DNA of 64,000 nucleotides from Mitsuaria sp. 7 (GCF_001653795.1 NZ_CP011514.1:4770727-4834726); one strand, 5' to 3'. Positions 46,232 through 57,779 are shown, counted from the stretch's first letter. Translations and numbers: made by a program. Notes: generated from the letters alone by a model not told the origin.

Positions 46232-47170
46232 ATGCCGTCTCTCCGCCCGCTCTGCCTGTCCAGCCCCGCCACGACCGCGCCCGATCCGGTCGACGGGCCC
46301 AAGGTCGACGACACCATGGTGGTCGTTCCCGACTACCGGCGGGGAGATCGCCTGCACCTGGCGCTGGACAGCAGGATGGGAACCCCCGGGCCGGAGGGTG
46401 GCACCGGAGAGGTGTGGCGCGCACCCACCGGCGCGGAGCTGTCGAAGCGCACCGCCCCCCAGGCCGGAAACGATGAGCCACTCCCCGGCCACCTCGTGGA
46501 CGACCGCACCCTGGTGCTCGCCGCGCCGCTGCGCACCGACGCGAGCCGCATCCGCCTGATCGGCGCCCTCATGGAACACAACGTCGGCCTGATCGTCGAC
46601 CTGAGCACCGGACAACCCTGGCTCCGCGAGCCGCACGGACTGTCCGAGAACTGGCAAGGTCGGCTGCCTTGCGGACATGGCGCCAAAGTCTGGCGGCTGG
46701 ACACTCCCGGGGAACGAGGCACGCCGTCCTGCGCCGAAACGCTGAGGCTCGAGCTCTCGCTGGACCTGTCGGTGCCGGCCGGGAGCCCACCGACGCGGGG
46801 ACAGCGGGCCGAGATCGACGTCCTCGAACTGACCACGCCGCTCGATCGCGACCTGCTGCCCGCGGAAGACGCGGAGGACCTCGTCCAATTCTGCCGACGC
46901 TTCCGCGAGGAGTTCCCGTCCGAGCGGATCGCCTTCCTGAGCGTCGATGGGCTCGGACCCGCCATCGCGCTGGCCGGCGCGGAACGCCTCTGCAAGGACC
47001 GGGAGGCGGACTGGCCGTCGTCTTCGCAACAGGTGGAGGAGCGCATCCTCCAACACGCTCGCGACCTGCGCGAACGCTGCGGACCACTCGCGATCCAGCC
47101 CAATGAACTGACCACGATGGCGGATCTGGCCGAGCGTCTTTCCGTCGAACCCCGGACAACGCCGCGCTGA
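46232..47170 (+). CDS. Tyrosine-phosphatase-like protein with degenerate active site, candidate effector
   Basis: 312 residues from ATG 46232 (MPSLRPLCLSSPATT). The frame is open upstream to 46112 but the promoter box lies inside that part. The order of segments fits a classical PTP: LVLAAPLRTDAS and NVGLIVDLS (residues ~94-124, like the QGPL and IVML segments), a WPD-like stretch ELTTPLDRDLLP, a P-loop position LSVDGLGPA near 236-244 (HCxxGxGRT expected), and a C-terminal helix VEERILQHARDLRER with AIQPNE. The catalytic Cys is Ser237 and the Arg is Pro243. Predicted pseudophosphatase; assignment by pattern only. Confidence 0.55.
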   Translation: MPSLRPLCLSSPATTAPDPVDGPKVDDTMVVVPDYRRGDRLHLALDSRMGTPGPEGGTGEVWRAPTGAELSKRTAPQAGNDEPLPGHLVDDRTLVLAAPLRTDASRIRLIGALMEHNVGLIVDLSTGQPWLREPHGLSENWQGRLPCGHGAKVWRLDTPGERGTPSCAETLRLELSLDLSVPAGSPPTRGQRAEIDVLELTTPLDRDLLPAEDAEDLVQFCRRFREEFPSERIAFLSVDGLGPAIALAGAERLCKDREADWPSSSQQVEERILQHARDLRERCGPLAIQPNELTTMADLAERLSVEPRTTPR

Positions 47171-47220
47171 ACGGCCCGAAGTGGCGCTCGCCGGTCAAGC
47201 GCGAGCCAGGGTGCCGCACG

Positions 47221-47248
47221 CGAACTCAAGTTCCCGGGTGACAACTCA
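47221..47248 (+). promoter_or_regulatory. HrpL-like ECF promoter box upstream of the second phosphatase-like gene
   Basis: CGAACT (47221-47226), 15 bases, CAACTCA (47242-47248), the same blocks as the box at 46178. The next start codon is 28 bases beyond, with GGAGG as ribosome site. Confidence 0.6.
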
Positions 47249-47275
47249 TGAGCCTCCTCACCGCCTGGAGGCGCC

Positions 47276-48172
47276 ATGCCCATCTCCGACTACCTTCCGC
47301 AACCCGTCCTCGACCTCGCCGGCTGGTGCGGCCTCGCCGGCGAACCCGAGATCGGACGGCAAGCGCTGCCGGACTGGTACATCCGTCACCACCGGGATGC
47401 CGAGCTGCTGTGCGAACGCGCCTGGGAGAAGCGTGACCCTCGCGCACCGTCGGACATGATCAAGGGCCGGGCCACGACGCTCATGGGACCGCCCGGGAGC
47501 GAGCGCGATCGCGCCCAGCTCGCCCTGCTCTTCAAGGCAGGTCGCGTGGGCCTGGTGGTGGACATGGTTCCGGGCCAGGACAACGGGCGCCTGCCCCGCA
47601 ACGACCTCGGGGTCGACGGCGAATTCCGCCGCGACGGCGAGGTGAAGGTGACCGTCGACAGCTGGGTGGTGCCGCAGCAGCGCGGACTGCCGGACGGGCT
47701 GGACATGTCCCGGCTGTGCCTGAAACTCCAGTCGCGGACTCCCGGGACGACGGAAGCCTCAAGCACGACCCTGGAGATGGATCTGCTGCAGGTCACCGCC
47801 TTGCCGGGACAGGGTGCGTGGTCTCCCCAGGTCGCGCTGGCCGTGGTCCGGCATTGCGCGGCCTTCCGCGACGCCGCCAGCGCGCAAGCGCCCGGAGACC
47901 GGAGCGACACGCTGGCCGTGCTGACCCGTGACGGCGCGCCGCAGCCGCAGATGCTCGCGGACGCCGAACGGTTGCACGCCCGCTGGCGGGCGGGCGATCG
48001 CCCGCCGCTGACCGAGGTCTCGGTCCAGGACGCCATCGTCGGCATCCTGCAGGAGTATCCGCAAGGTGAGGCACCTCGACCGATCGCGACAGAGCGGGCC
48101 ATCGCCCTGCTCGGGCTGGCGGAGGAACTGCTGAAGCTGCCTCCGCCGCCGCGCCGATATCAGGCCCCGTAA
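47276..48172 (+). CDS. Second tyrosine-phosphatase-like protein with degenerate active site, candidate effector
   Basis: 298 residues from ATG 47276 ([16 protein letters not shown]), with ctGGAGG upstream. It has the same order of segments as its upstream neighbour: RVGLVVDM near 90-97, a WPD-region counterpart [10 protein letters not shown], the P-loop position LTRDGAPQP near 216-224 (catalytic Cys replaced by Thr217, Arg by Gln223), and a C-terminal helix [12 protein letters not shown]. Overall identity to the neighbour is low, so they are old duplicates or independent members. It overlaps the convergent oxoprolinase gene by 13 bases. Family call by inference. Confidence 0.5.
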   Translation: MPISDYLPQPVLDLAGWCGLAGEPEIGRQALPDWYIRHHRDAELLCERAWEKRDPRAPSDMIKGRATTLMGPPGSERDRAQLALLFKAGRVGLVVDMVPGQDNGRLPRNDLGVDGEFRRDGEVKVTVDSWVVPQQRGLPDGLDMSRLCLKLQSRTPGTTEASSTTLEMDLLQVTALPGQGAWSPQVALAVVRHCAAFRDAASAQAPGDRSDTLAVLTRDGAPQPQMLADAERLHARWRAGDRPPLTEVSVQDAIVGILQEYPQGEAPRPIATERAIALLGLAEELLKLPPPPRRYQAP

Positions 48173-51100
48173 CCCCCGCCGCCGGGCGTCCGGATGACGA
48201 AGACGTCGCCGGGCGCCATCTCCACCTGACCGATGTGGCCCAGGACCTCGATCCGGCCGTCGGCGCGCTCGACGACGTTCTCCCCCATCGCACCCGGCAG
48301 GCCGCCGGCCATGCCGAAGGCGCCCGAGGTCCGCCCGTTGCTCAGGATCGAGGCCGTCATCGGCGTCAGGAAGCGGATGCGGCGCTCGCCGCCCTCCCCG
48401 CCGCGCCAGCGGCCCGCGCCGCCCGAGCCTTGACGGATCGCATAGCTGTCCAGCCGCACCGGGAAGCGGAACTCCAGCACCTCGGGATCGGTGAGCCGGG
48501 AGTTCGTCATGTGCGTCTGCACCACCGAGGTCCCGTCGAAGCCGGGTCCCGCGCCCGAACCGCCCGAGATCGTCTCGTAGTACTGGTGCGTCGCGTCGCC
48601 GAAGGTGAAGTTGTTCATCGTGCACTGGCCGGCCGCCATCACGCCCAGCGCGCCGTACAGCGCGTTGGTGACGCACTGCGAGGTCTCCACGTTGCCCGCG
48701 ACCACCGCCGCCGGGAAACGCGGGTTCAGCATGCAGCCTTCGGGCACGATCACGTCGATCGGCTTCAGGCAGCCCGCGTTCAGCGGGATCGCGTCGTCGA
48801 CCAGCGTGCGGAACACGTAGAGCACCGCCGCCATCGTGATCGACTTGGGCGCGTTGAAGTTGTTGGACTGCTGCGCGCTGGTGCCGGTGAAATCGACCGT
48901 CGCGCGCCGCGCCGCCGCGTCCACGGTGACCTTCACCTGGATGCGCGCACCGTTGTCCAGCGGCAGCGTGAACGCGCCGTCCTTCAGCACCGAGATCACG
49001 CGCCGTACCGAGGCTTCGGCGTTGTCCTGCACGTGCTGCATGTAGGCCTCGACGGTGGCGCGGCCGAACTGGACCACCATCGCCTGCAGCTCCTGCACGC
49101 CCTTCTCGTTGGCCGCCACCTGCGCGCGCAGGTCGGCCAGGTTCTGCGCCGGATTGCGGCTCGGATGCGGGCCGGATCGCAGCAGCGCCTGCAGCTCCGC
49201 CTCGCGCAGCCGGCCCTGCTCGACCAGCTGGAAGTTGTCGATCAGCACGCCCTCCTCGCCGATGTCCTTCGAGAACGGCGGCATCGATCCCGGCGTGATG
49301 CCGCCGATGTCGGCGTGGTGGCCGCGGCTGGCGACGAAGAAGCCCGGCGCCGCGTCGTCCTCGTCCAGGAACACCGGCGTCACGACGGTGATGTCGGGCA
49401 GGTGCGTGCCGCCGTGGTACGGGTCGTTGAGCACGTAGACGTCGCCGCGTTTCATCGCGGGGTTGCGCTCGATCACCGATCGGATCGACTCGCTCATCGA
49501 GCCCAGGTGCACCGGCATGTGCGGCGCGTTGGCGATCAGCTGTCCCTGCGCGTCGAACAGCGCGCAGCTGAAGTCCAGCCGCTCCTTGATGTTGACCGAA
49601 TGCGCCGTGTTCTGGAGCCGCAGGCCCATCTGCTCGGCGATGTTCATGAAGAGGTTGTTGAAGACCTCCAGCACGACCGGGTCGGCCTCGGTGCCCAGCG
49701 CGCGCGTGCGGGTGCGGTCGCGGACGCGCGTCAGCAGCAGGTCGCCCGAGGACTGCAGCTCGGCGCGCCAGCCGGCGTCGACGACCGTCGTCGCGTTGCG
49801 CTCGGCGACGATCGCCGGACCGTCGATGCGGGCGCCAGGCTGCAGCGACTCGCGGTGATGGAGTTCGGCGTCGCGCCAGCCCGCGGGCGACTCGTCGGCC
49901 AGGCAGTACATGCGCACGCGCTCCAGCGGCTCGGGGCGGTGCGTGCTGGCGATCGCGGCCTCGACGGGGGCCTCCAGCGACGCGCCGGCGGCGAGCGCCT
50001 CGACCGAGACCGCCTCGATCACCAGCGCGCGATCCGGCATCAGGAAGGCGAAGCGGCGGCGGTAGGCCTGTTCGAACGCTTCGCGGATGGCGGCGATCGC
50101 CGCCGCCGCCGAGCCGTCGAGCGGCAATGGGCAGGTCAGCGCCGTGTCGGTGCCCTGGTAGCGGACCTGCGCGCGCGCGATGGTGCGCAGCGCAGCGGCG
50201 GGCACGCCTTGCGATTCGAGTTCGCCGCCGGCCTGCGCCGCCAGCGACGACGCCGTCTCGCGCGCGGCGGACAGGCCGTCGGCATCGAGCGCGCGCTCGA
50301 TCGAGGCCTCCCGCATCGCGGTCTGGTCGGCCAGACCCATGCCGTAGGCGCTGAGCACGCCCGCGAACGGATGCGCCAGGATGCGCGTCATGCCGAGCGC
50401 GTCCGCGACCAGGCAGGCCGCCTGGCCGCCCGCGCCGCCGAAGCACTGCAGCGTGTAGCCGGTGACGTCGTAGCCGCGCGCGACGGAGATGCGCTTGATC
50501 GCGTTCGCCATCGCGCCGACGGCGATCTGCAGCGCGCCGGCGGCGGCGTCCTCGGCCGTCATCGGCTTGCCCGCGGCGGACATCTGCCCGGCGAGCTCGT
50601 CGAAGCGCGTCTTCACGACCTCGCCATCGAGCGGCTCGTCCGCGCCCGGCCCGAAGACCTTCGGGAAATGCGCCGGCTGGATGCGGCCCAGCATCACGTT
50701 GGCGTCCGTGGTCGCGAGCGGACCGCCGCGGCGGTAGCTCGCGGGCCCGGGGTTCGCGCCGGCCGAGGCCGGTCCCACGCGCAGCCGCGCGCCGTCGAAG
50801 GCGATCACCGATCCCCCGCCCGCCGCCACCGTGTGGATGCTCATCATCGGCGCGCGCATGCGCACGCCGGCGACCTCGGTGTCGAAGGCGCGTTCGAACT
50901 CGCCGGCGAAGTGGCTGACGTCGGTCGAGGTGCCGCCCATGTCGAAGCCGATGAGCCGGTCGTGGCCGGCCGCCTCCGCCGTGCGCACCATGCCGACGAT
51001 GCCGCCGGCCGGTCCGCTGAGGATCGCGTCCTTGCCCTGGAAGCGGCGCGCCTCGGTCAGGCCGCCGGAGCTCTGCATGAAGAACAGCCGCACGCCGGGC

Positions 51101-51825
51101 ATCTCGGCCGCCACCTGGTCGACGTAGCGCCGCAGGATCGGGCTGAGGTAGGCGTCGACCACGGTGGTGTCGCCGCGCGGGATCAGCTTCATCAGCGGAC
51201 TGACCTCGTGCGAGACCGAAATCTGCGTGAAGCCGATCTCCTGCGCGAGGCGCTTGGCGGCGAGTTCATGCGCCGGCGCGCGCCAGCCGTGGAGGAACAC
51301 GATCGCGCAGGCGCGCAGACCGGCGTCGAAGGCGGACTGCAGGTCGACGCGCAGCGCGTCGTCATCGAGCGCGGCGATGGCCACGCCCTGCGCATCGACG
51401 CGCTCGTCGGCCTCGACCACGCGCTCGTACAGCAACTCGGGCAGCTGGATGTGGCGCTCGAAGAGCTTGGGCCGCGCTTGCGTCGCGATGCGCAGCGCGT
51501 CGCGGAAGCCGCGCGTGGTCACCAGCAGCGTGCGGTCGCCGCGGCGCTCCAGCAACGCGTTGGTCGCGACCGTCGTGCCCATCTTCACGCAGTCCACGCG
51601 GTCCGCCGTGATGGGCTCGCCGGCCTTCAGACTCAGCAGGCGGCGGATGCCCTCGACCGCCGCGTCGCGGTAGTGCTCCGGGTTCTCCGACAGCAGCTTG
51701 AGCGTCTGCAGCGTGCCGTCGGGCGCGCGTCCGACCAGGTCGGTGAAGGTACCGCCGCGGTCGATCCAGAACTGCCAGCGATCGGGGGAAGGAGTGGCTT
51801 GCATCATGAGGTCCAAAGCGTTCAT
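48160..51825 (-). CDS. 5-oxoprolinase (HyuA-HyuB fusion)
   Basis: 1221 residues: N-terminal hydantoinase A/oxoprolinase half (~1-690; [53 protein letters not shown]) and a C-terminal hydantoinase B half (~700-1221; [49 protein letters not shown]). This is the fused ATP-dependent form that opens 5-oxo-L-proline to glutamate. It follows the MFS gene directly (one base gap). Placement with a D-glutamate-cyclase-like protein supports this activity. Confidence 0.93.
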   Translation of the reverse strand: MNALDLMMQATPSPDRWQFWIDRGGTFTDLVGRAPDGTLQTLKLLSENPEHYRDAAVEGIRRLLSLKAGEPITADRVDCVKMGTTVATNALLERRGDRTLLVTTRGFRDALRIATQARPKLFERHIQLPELLYERVVEADERVDAQGVAIAALDDDALRVDLQSAFDAGLRACAIVFLHGWRAPAHELAAKRLAQEIGFTQISVSHEVSPLMKLIPRGDTTVVDAYLSPILRRYVDQVAAEMPGVRLFFMQSSGGLTEARRFQGKDAILSGPAGGIVGMVRTAEAAGHDRLIGFDMGGTSTDVSHFAGEFERAFDTEVAGVRMRAPMMSIHTVAAGGGSVIAFDGARLRVGPASAGANPGPASYRRGGPLATTDANVMLGRIQPAHFPKVFGPGADEPLDGEVVKTRFDELAGQMSAAGKPMTAEDAAAGALQIAVGAMANAIKRISVARGYDVTGYTLQCFGGAGGQAACLVADALGMTRILAHPFAGVLSAYGMGLADQTAMREASIERALDADGLSAARETASSLAAQAGGELESQGVPAAALRTIARAQVRYQGTDTALTCPLPLDGSAAAAIAAIREAFEQAYRRRFAFLMPDRALVIEAVSVEALAAGASLEAPVEAAIASTHRPEPLERVRMYCLADESPAGWRDAELHHRESLQPGARIDGPAIVAERNATTVVDAGWRAELQSSGDLLLTRVRDRTRTRALGTEADPVVLEVFNNLFMNIAEQMGLRLQNTAHSVNIKERLDFSCALFDAQGQLIANAPHMPVHLGSMSESIRSVIERNPAMKRGDVYVLNDPYHGGTHLPDITVVTPVFLDEDDAAPGFFVASRGHHADIGGITPGSMPPFSKDIGEEGVLIDNFQLVEQGRLREAELQALLRSGPHPSRNPAQNLADLRAQVAANEKGVQELQAMVVQFGRATVEAYMQHVQDNAEASVRRVISVLKDGAFTLPLDNGARIQVKVTVDAAARRATVDFTGTSAQQSNNFNAPKSITMAAVLYVFRTLVDDAIPLNAGCLKPIDVIVPEGCMLNPRFPAAVVAGNVETSQCVTNALYGALGVMAAGQCTMNNFTFGDATHQYYETISGGSGAGPGFDGTSVVQTHMTNSRLTDPEVLEFRFPVRLDSYAIRQGSGGAGRWRGGEGGERRIRFLTPMTASILSNGRTSGAFGMAGGLPGAMGENVVERADGRIEVLGHIGQVEMAPGDVFVIRTPGGGGYGA

Positions 51826-53064
51826 TCAGGCGGCTGCGGGCGCGAGTTCGCGTCCCCGGGTTTCAGGCAAGGCCAGCGCCGCGACGATCACCAGACCGTA
51901 GCAGAGCGCCGCCATCCATCCCAGGGTCTGACCCAGCGGGTACTGGGTGCTGAAGCTGCCGATCAGCGCGGGACACGCCGCGCCGAGCGCCCGTCCGATG
52001 TTGTAGCAAAAGCCCTGGCCCGACCCGCGCACGTCGCTGGGGAACAGCTCCGCCAGGAAGGCGCCCATGCCGGAGAAGATGCCCGACAGGAAGAAGCCCA
52101 GCGGGAAGCCCAGCACCAGCATCAGGCCGTCGGTGATCGGCATCTGCGTGTAGGCCAGCACCAGGATGCCGCCCATCAGCGCGAACAGCATGAAGCAGCG
52201 GCGCCGGCCGATCGCGTCGCAGAGCCAGGCGCTGGTCAGGTAACCGGCGAAGGAGCCGGCGATCAGCACGAGCAGGTAGCCGCTGGTCCCCAGCACCGAC
52301 AGGTGGCGCTCGGTCTTGAGGAAGGTCGGCAGCCAGGTCGTCACCGAGTAGTACGCCCCCTGCATGCCGGTGGCCAGCAGGCTGGCGAGCACGGTGTTGC
52401 GCAGCAGCGCCGGCGAGAAGATCCGCAGGAAGTTGGCGCGTTCACCGCGGGCCTTGGCGCGCGCCTGTTCGGCCAGGTAGACCGGGGGCTCGTCGAGGTT
52501 GCGGCGGATGTAGAGGATCAGGAGGGCCGGCACGATGCCGATCCAGAACAGCACCTTCCACGCGGTCTCCGGCGGCAGCACCGAGTACAGCCCCCAGAAC
52601 GCCACCGCCGACGCCGCCCAGCCGATGGCCCAGCTGCTCTGCACCAGTCCGGCGGCCTTGCCGCGGTGCTTCGCCTTGATCGTCTCGGCGATCAGCACCG
52701 AGCCCACCGCCCACTCGCCGCCCATGCCGAAGCCCTGCATCGCGCGGGTGAAGAAGAGCTGCTCGAACGAATTCGTGAAGCCGCTGAGGAAGGTGAACAG
52801 CGCGAACCACAGCACCGTCCACTGCAGCACGCGCACGCGGCCGAAGCGGTCCGCGAGCACGCCCGCCGCCCAGCCGCCGATGGCCGAGGTCAGCAGCGCG
52901 CCGGTGGCGATCGCGCCGGCCTGGCCCTTGCTCATGCCCCAGGCCGCGATCAGCGTGGGGATCAGGAAGGTGTAGATCATGTAGTCGAAACCGTCGACGC
53001 CGTAGCCGGCGAAGGTCGCGACAAGGGTGCGCCGCTCGGTGGGCGTGGTGTCTCTGAGCCACAT
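51826..53064 (-). CDS. MFS transporter (sialate/aromatic-acid symporter-like)
   Basis: 412 residues with 12 predicted helices. The [17 protein letters not shown] start and the cytoplasmic loop [11 protein letters not shown] between helices 2 and 3 are typical of the SHS/AAHS group; [17 protein letters not shown] follows. It is operonic with the 5-oxoprolinase gene (stop and start adjacent), so 5-oxoproline or a related acid is the likely cargo, by context only. Confidence 0.88.
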   Translation of the reverse strand: MWLRDTTPTERRTLVATFAGYGVDGFDYMIYTFLIPTLIAAWGMSKGQAGAIATGALLTSAIGGWAAGVLADRFGRVRVLQWTVLWFALFTFLSGFTNSFEQLFFTRAMQGFGMGGEWAVGSVLIAETIKAKHRGKAAGLVQSSWAIGWAASAVAFWGLYSVLPPETAWKVLFWIGIVPALLILYIRRNLDEPPVYLAEQARAKARGERANFLRIFSPALLRNTVLASLLATGMQGAYYSVTTWLPTFLKTERHLSVLGTSGYLLVLIAGSFAGYLTSAWLCDAIGRRRCFMLFALMGGILVLAYTQMPITDGLMLVLGFPLGFFLSGIFSGMGAFLAELFPSDVRGSGQGFCYNIGRALGAACPALIGSFSTQYPLGQTLGWMAALCYGLVIVAALALPETRGRELAPAAA

Positions 53065-53084
53065 GGTGTCGTTCCTTTTTTCAG

Positions 53085-53128
53085 GCGTCGATCGGGCGTC
53101 GATTCCGCGTCGATCAGGCCGCGATCAG
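53085..53128. repeat. Four 11-base tandem repeats (GCGTCGATCnn)
   Basis: Units begin at 53085, 53096, 53107 and 53118 (the last is GCCGCGATCAG). The run crosses the stop codon of the D-glutamate-cyclase-like gene and fills the gap before the MFS gene. Confidence 0.75.
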
Positions 53129-53926
53129 GTCGCGGTTCAGCAGGTCGGTCACAAGCATGTGACCCGGCGCATGCGTGATGCAGAACGGCGGACGCGCCGT
53201 CGCGATCGCCGACTGGGGCGTGACGCCGCAGGCCCAGAAGACCGGGAGTTCGCCGTCGCGGATGTCGACCGCATCGCCGTAATCGGGCCTGGCGATGTCG
53301 TCGATGCCGATGCGCGAGGGATCGCCCAGATGCAGCGGCGCACCGTGCACCTGCGGGAGCTTCGAGGTGATCTGCACCGCGCGGATCGCGTCAGCGGCGG
53401 TCAGCGGCCGCATCGACACGACGGTCGGCCCGCGGAAGACGCCGGCGGGCGCGGTCGCTATGCTGGTGCGGTACATCGCGACGTTGCGCCCCTGCTCGAC
53501 GTGCCGCAGCGGGATGCCTTCCGCCAGCAGCGCGTGCTCGAACGAGAACGAGCAGCCGATGACGAAGGCGACCAGATCGTCGCGCCACCAGCGCGTCACG
53601 TCGGTGGGTTCGTCGACGAGTTCGCCGTCCCGCCACACGCGGTAGCGCGGCACGTCGCTGCGCAGGTCCAGGTCCGCGCCAAGCGCCGCCAGCGCCGGAT
53701 CCCCGGGCCTGGTCACGCCGAGCAGCGGGCAGGCCTGCGGATTCAACACGCAGTAGCGGCGGAAGTCTTCCGCGAGCGCCGCCGGCAGGATCGCGAGGTT
53801 GGCTTGAACGAACTCGCTGGCCAGTCCGCTGGTGTGGCCGGCGAAGCGGCCGGCGCGTGCGGCGAGTCGGACGTCGAGCGCGCTGGACGAGGCGTCGAGA
53901 TCGTGGAGATCGGTCGGGTGGCTCAT
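53114..53926 (-). CDS. DUF1445 / D-glutamate cyclase-like hydro-lyase
   Basis: 270 residues with the family features [18 protein letters not shown] near 30, [32 protein letters not shown] near 140 and [12 protein letters not shown] near 232. The family is the partner domain of mammalian D-glutamate cyclase and includes 'putative hydro-lyases'. In this cluster a role in D-glutamate to 5-oxo-D-proline conversion is plausible, but not proven for stand-alone bacterial members. The stop region is in a run of 11-base repeats. Confidence 0.85.
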   Translation of the reverse strand: MSHPTDLHDLDASSSALDVRLAARAGRFAGHTSGLASEFVQANLAILPAALAEDFRRYCVLNPQACPLLGVTRPGDPALAALGADLDLRSDVPRYRVWRDGELVDEPTDVTRWWRDDLVAFVIGCSFSFEHALLAEGIPLRHVEQGRNVAMYRTSIATAPAGVFRGPTVVSMRPLTAADAIRAVQITSKLPQVHGAPLHLGDPSRIGIDDIARPDYGDAVDIRDGELPVFWACGVTPQSAIATARPPFCITHAPGHMLVTDLLNRDLIAA

Positions 53927-54048
53927 GGCGGATCGCGGGGGCTGTCTGACGATGTGGCGGATTGTGAAAGCCGACCGGCATCGCGATCCAACGCAAATTT
54001 TCCGCGCACCATCATCGATTTTTTCGATGAGGACAGCAGCGATTCCGC

Positions 54049-55002
54049 TTATCGCCGGGACGCCGCCGATGCCATGCGGGCTTTCCCGGAAGACCCGCCG
54101 GACGCCTTCCCCGCGGCCTGCCGCGCGACGTGGTCCAGCGCGGAGTCGAGCACCGACTCCGTCAACTGCGAGCTGGGATCCTCGCGATAGCTGGCATGGA
54201 TAGGCAGCGGCACCAGGTCGGTGTCGCTGCGCAGCACGCGCAGCGAGGTCCGCTTCGCCAGCTGCTCCGCCACCGCCACCGGCAAGGTGGCGATGCCGAA
54301 GCCGCCTTCCACCAGCTGCACCATCGCCGAGATCGACGAGATCGCATGCACGCGCGGCAGCGGCAGGCCCGACTCCTGGAACATCTGCAGCAGCGCCTGG
54401 TGCGGCTGCGAGCCGCGCTGGAAGGTCAGCAGGTCATGGCCCGCCAGGTCCGACAGTCCGTAGCGGCGCTTGGTGTGCAGGTCCGAGCGGCCGACGAAAC
54501 CCATGGTCATCGAGGCCATCGCCCGCGTGCGCACGCCGCCGGCATCGGCCGCCGGGATCGCCGCGAAGACCAGGTCCTGCGCGCCCCGCCGCACCTGATC
54601 GACCAGCACCGGCGAGGTCTCCACCGTCAGCTCGAGCTCGAAGTCCGGATTCGCCGCGCGCATCTCCTGCAGCCAGCCGGTGAGCCAGCTGTGCACCACC
54701 GATTCGATCGCGCCGATGCGCAGCACCGCCGGCCGGCCCGCGCCGCCGGTGCCGCCCATCTCCTCCTTCACCTGCCGCTGCACGTCGAGCAGCCGCTGCG
54801 CCAGCGTCTGGAAACGCTGACCGGCGACGGTCAGGCGAAACTGCTTGTCGCGCCGGTCCAGCAGCACCACGCCGAGCTCCTCCTCCAGCGTCGCGATCCG
54901 GCTCGACAGCGCGGACTGCGTGATGTGCAGCTTCTCCGCCGCGCGCGTGATGCTGCGCAGCGAGGCGGCCCAGTGGAAGGCTTCGACAAAGCGGAGGTTC
55001 AT
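54049..55002 (-). CDS. LysR-family transcriptional regulator
   Basis: 317 residues from ATG 55002 ([21 protein letters not shown]). The frame continues upstream but that part has no LysR content and crosses the amtB terminator. Winged helix within residues 1-65 ([24 protein letters not shown]) and an effector-binding domain ([27 protein letters not shown]). It lies on the same strand as the 5-oxoproline genes, 122 bases upstream, so it may regulate them and be co-oriented rather than divergent. The inducer is unknown. Confidence 0.9.
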   Translation of the reverse strand: MNLRFVEAFHWAASLRSITRAAEKLHITQSALSSRIATLEEELGVVLLDRRDKQFRLTVAGQRFQTLAQRLLDVQRQVKEEMGGTGGAGRPAVLRIGAIESVVHSWLTGWLQEMRAANPDFELELTVETSPVLVDQVRRGAQDLVFAAIPAADAGGVRTRAMASMTMGFVGRSDLHTKRRYGLSDLAGHDLLTFQRGSQPHQALLQMFQESGLPLPRVHAISSISAMVQLVEGGFGIATLPVAVAEQLAKRTSLRVLRSDTDLVPLPIHASYREDPSSQLTESVLDSALDHVARQAAGKASGGSSGKARMASAASRR

Positions 55003-55057
55003 GGCGGCGGATTGTGGAAGTGGTCGAGGGTCGCCGGCACGCGTGGAAGCACCGACG

Positions 55058-55082
55058 AAAAAAAGCCGCCCCGGAGGGCGGC
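55058..55082 (-). terminator. Rho-independent terminator of the glnK-amtB operon
   Basis: GCCGCCC (55065-55071), loop CGGA, GGGCGGC (55076-55082). On the minus strand the stem is followed by seven T residues (55058-55064). Confidence 0.92.
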
Positions 55083-55112
55083 TTTGAGCATTGCAGGAGA
55101 CTGGAGATCTTC

Positions 55113-56666
55113 TTACTTGTGATACGCGGTCTCGCCGTGCGAGCTGATGTCCAGGCCCTCGCGTTCTTCCTCTTCGGAGACACGCAGACCGATCACCAGG
55201 TCGACCACCTTGAAGGCGATCACGGAGACCACGCCCGACCACACGATGGTCAGCACGACAGCCTTGAGCTGCGTCAGGACCTGCGAGCCGATCGAGTAGG
55301 CGTCCGGCGCGATGGTCGCGGCGGTCACCCAGTCGCCGACGGCCGACGGGCCGCCCAGGCTCGGGCTGTTGAAGACACCGGTCAGCAGCGCGCCGACGAT
55401 GCCGCCCACGCCGTGGACGCCGAAGACGTCCAGCGAGTCGTCCGCACCCAGCAGCTTCTTCAGACCGGACACGCCCCACAGGCAGGCGAAGCCGGCGACC
55501 AGGCCGATCACCAGACCGCCGCCGATGCCGACGTTGCCGGCAGCCGGCGTGATGGCGACCAGACCGGCCACGGCCCCCGAGGCGGCACCCAGCATGGAGG
55601 CCTTGCCCTTGAGCAGCGCTTCACCGACGCACCAGGCCAGCACCGCGGCGGCCGTGGCGAACAGCGTGTTGATGAAAGCCAGCGCGGCGAAGCCGTTGGC
55701 TTCCAGCGCGGAGCCGGCGTTGAAGCCGAACCAGCCCACCCACAGCAGCGAGGCGCCGACCATGGTCAGGGTCAGGCTGTGCGGCGTGAACGCTTCCTTG
55801 CCGTAGCCGATGCGCTTGCCGACCATGAAGGCGCCGACGATGCCCGCGACCGCGGCGTTGATGTGCACCACCGTGCCGCCGGCGAAGTCCAGCGCGCCCC
55901 ACTGCCACAGCAGGCCGGCCTTGCCGTTCATCTCATCGACGACCGCGGCCGAGGAGTAGGCGTCCGGGCCCATCCAGAACCAGACCATGTGGGCCATCGG
56001 CGTATAGCTGAAGGTGAACCACAGGACCATGAACAGCAGCACCGCGCTGAACTTGATGCGCTCGGCGAAGGCGCCGACGATCAGGCAGCAGGTGATGCCG
56101 GCGAAGGTCGCCTGGAAGGCGGCGAACACGATCTCGGGGATGTAGACGCCCTTGCTGAAGGTCGCGCCCGGCGCGAAGGTCCCGGCGACGTTGTCCCAGA
56201 TGCCCTTCATGAACAGCCGGTCGAAGCCGCCGATGAACTTGTTGCCCTCCGTGAATGCCAGGCTGTAGCCGTACAGCGCCCACAGCACGACGATCAGCGA
56301 GAAGGTGACCATCACCTGCATCAGCACCGACAGCATGTTCTTGCTGCGGACCAGGCCGCCGTAGAACAGGGCAAGACCTGGCACCGTCATCATGATCACC
56401 AGCAGGGTGGAGACCATCATCCAGGTCGTGTCGCCCTTGTTGATGACGGGCGGGGCCGCGGCGGCGGCCGACGCGGCGTCGGCGGGGGCCGAGGCGGCGG
56501 GCGCCGCAGGCGTCGTGGCGGCCGGCGCCGTCGGCGCGGGGGCCTGGGCGGTGGTCTCGCTGGCGACGGCGGCGGGCGCGGACGCCGCCTCCTGCGCCAT
56601 GGCCGCGGGGGCCAGGCTGGTGAAGGCTGCCGCGGCCAGGGCCAGGCAGGCGAGTAGTTTCTTCAT
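55113..56666 (-). CDS. amtB: Ammonium transporter AmtB with N-terminal Ala/Pro linker
   Basis: 517 residues, longer than E. coli AmtB (~430). A signal peptide (MKKLLACLALAAAAF) and an Ala/Pro/Thr-rich linker (~25-70) precede the membrane core. Core signatures: PGLALFYGGLVRSKNML, DFAGGTVVHINAAVAGIVGAF, GWFGFNAGSAL, GVHGVGGIVGALLTGVF (the conserved His). Operon with glnK and torF; GlnK blocks it when nitrogen is plentiful. Under a sigma-54-type promoter upstream of torF. Confidence 0.96.
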   Translation of the reverse strand: MKKLLACLALAAAAFTSLAPAAMAQEAASAPAAVASETTAQAPAPTAPAATTPAAPAASAPADAASAAAAAPPVINKGDTTWMMVSTLLVIMMTVPGLALFYGGLVRSKNMLSVLMQVMVTFSLIVVLWALYGYSLAFTEGNKFIGGFDRLFMKGIWDNVAGTFAPGATFSKGVYIPEIVFAAFQATFAGITCCLIVGAFAERIKFSAVLLFMVLWFTFSYTPMAHMVWFWMGPDAYSSAAVVDEMNGKAGLLWQWGALDFAGGTVVHINAAVAGIVGAFMVGKRIGYGKEAFTPHSLTLTMVGASLLWVGWFGFNAGSALEANGFAALAFINTLFATAAAVLAWCVGEALLKGKASMLGAASGAVAGLVAITPAAGNVGIGGGLVIGLVAGFACLWGVSGLKKLLGADDSLDVFGVHGVGGIVGALLTGVFNSPSLGGPSAVGDWVTAATIAPDAYSIGSQVLTQLKAVVLTIVWSGVVSVIAFKVVDLVIGLRVSEEEEREGLDISSHGETAYHK

Positions 56667-56707
56667 GTTGCGGACTCTTTTCGTTGGGTCTTGGGGAATC
56701 GGCGTGC

Positions 56708-57779
<1,072 letters not shown>

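Noticed and set aside
48235-53178. 1647-codon plus-strand frame across the oxoprolinase and MFS genes
   Set aside because: It is antisense to two recognised genes and full of His/Arg/Gln runs typical of a shadow.
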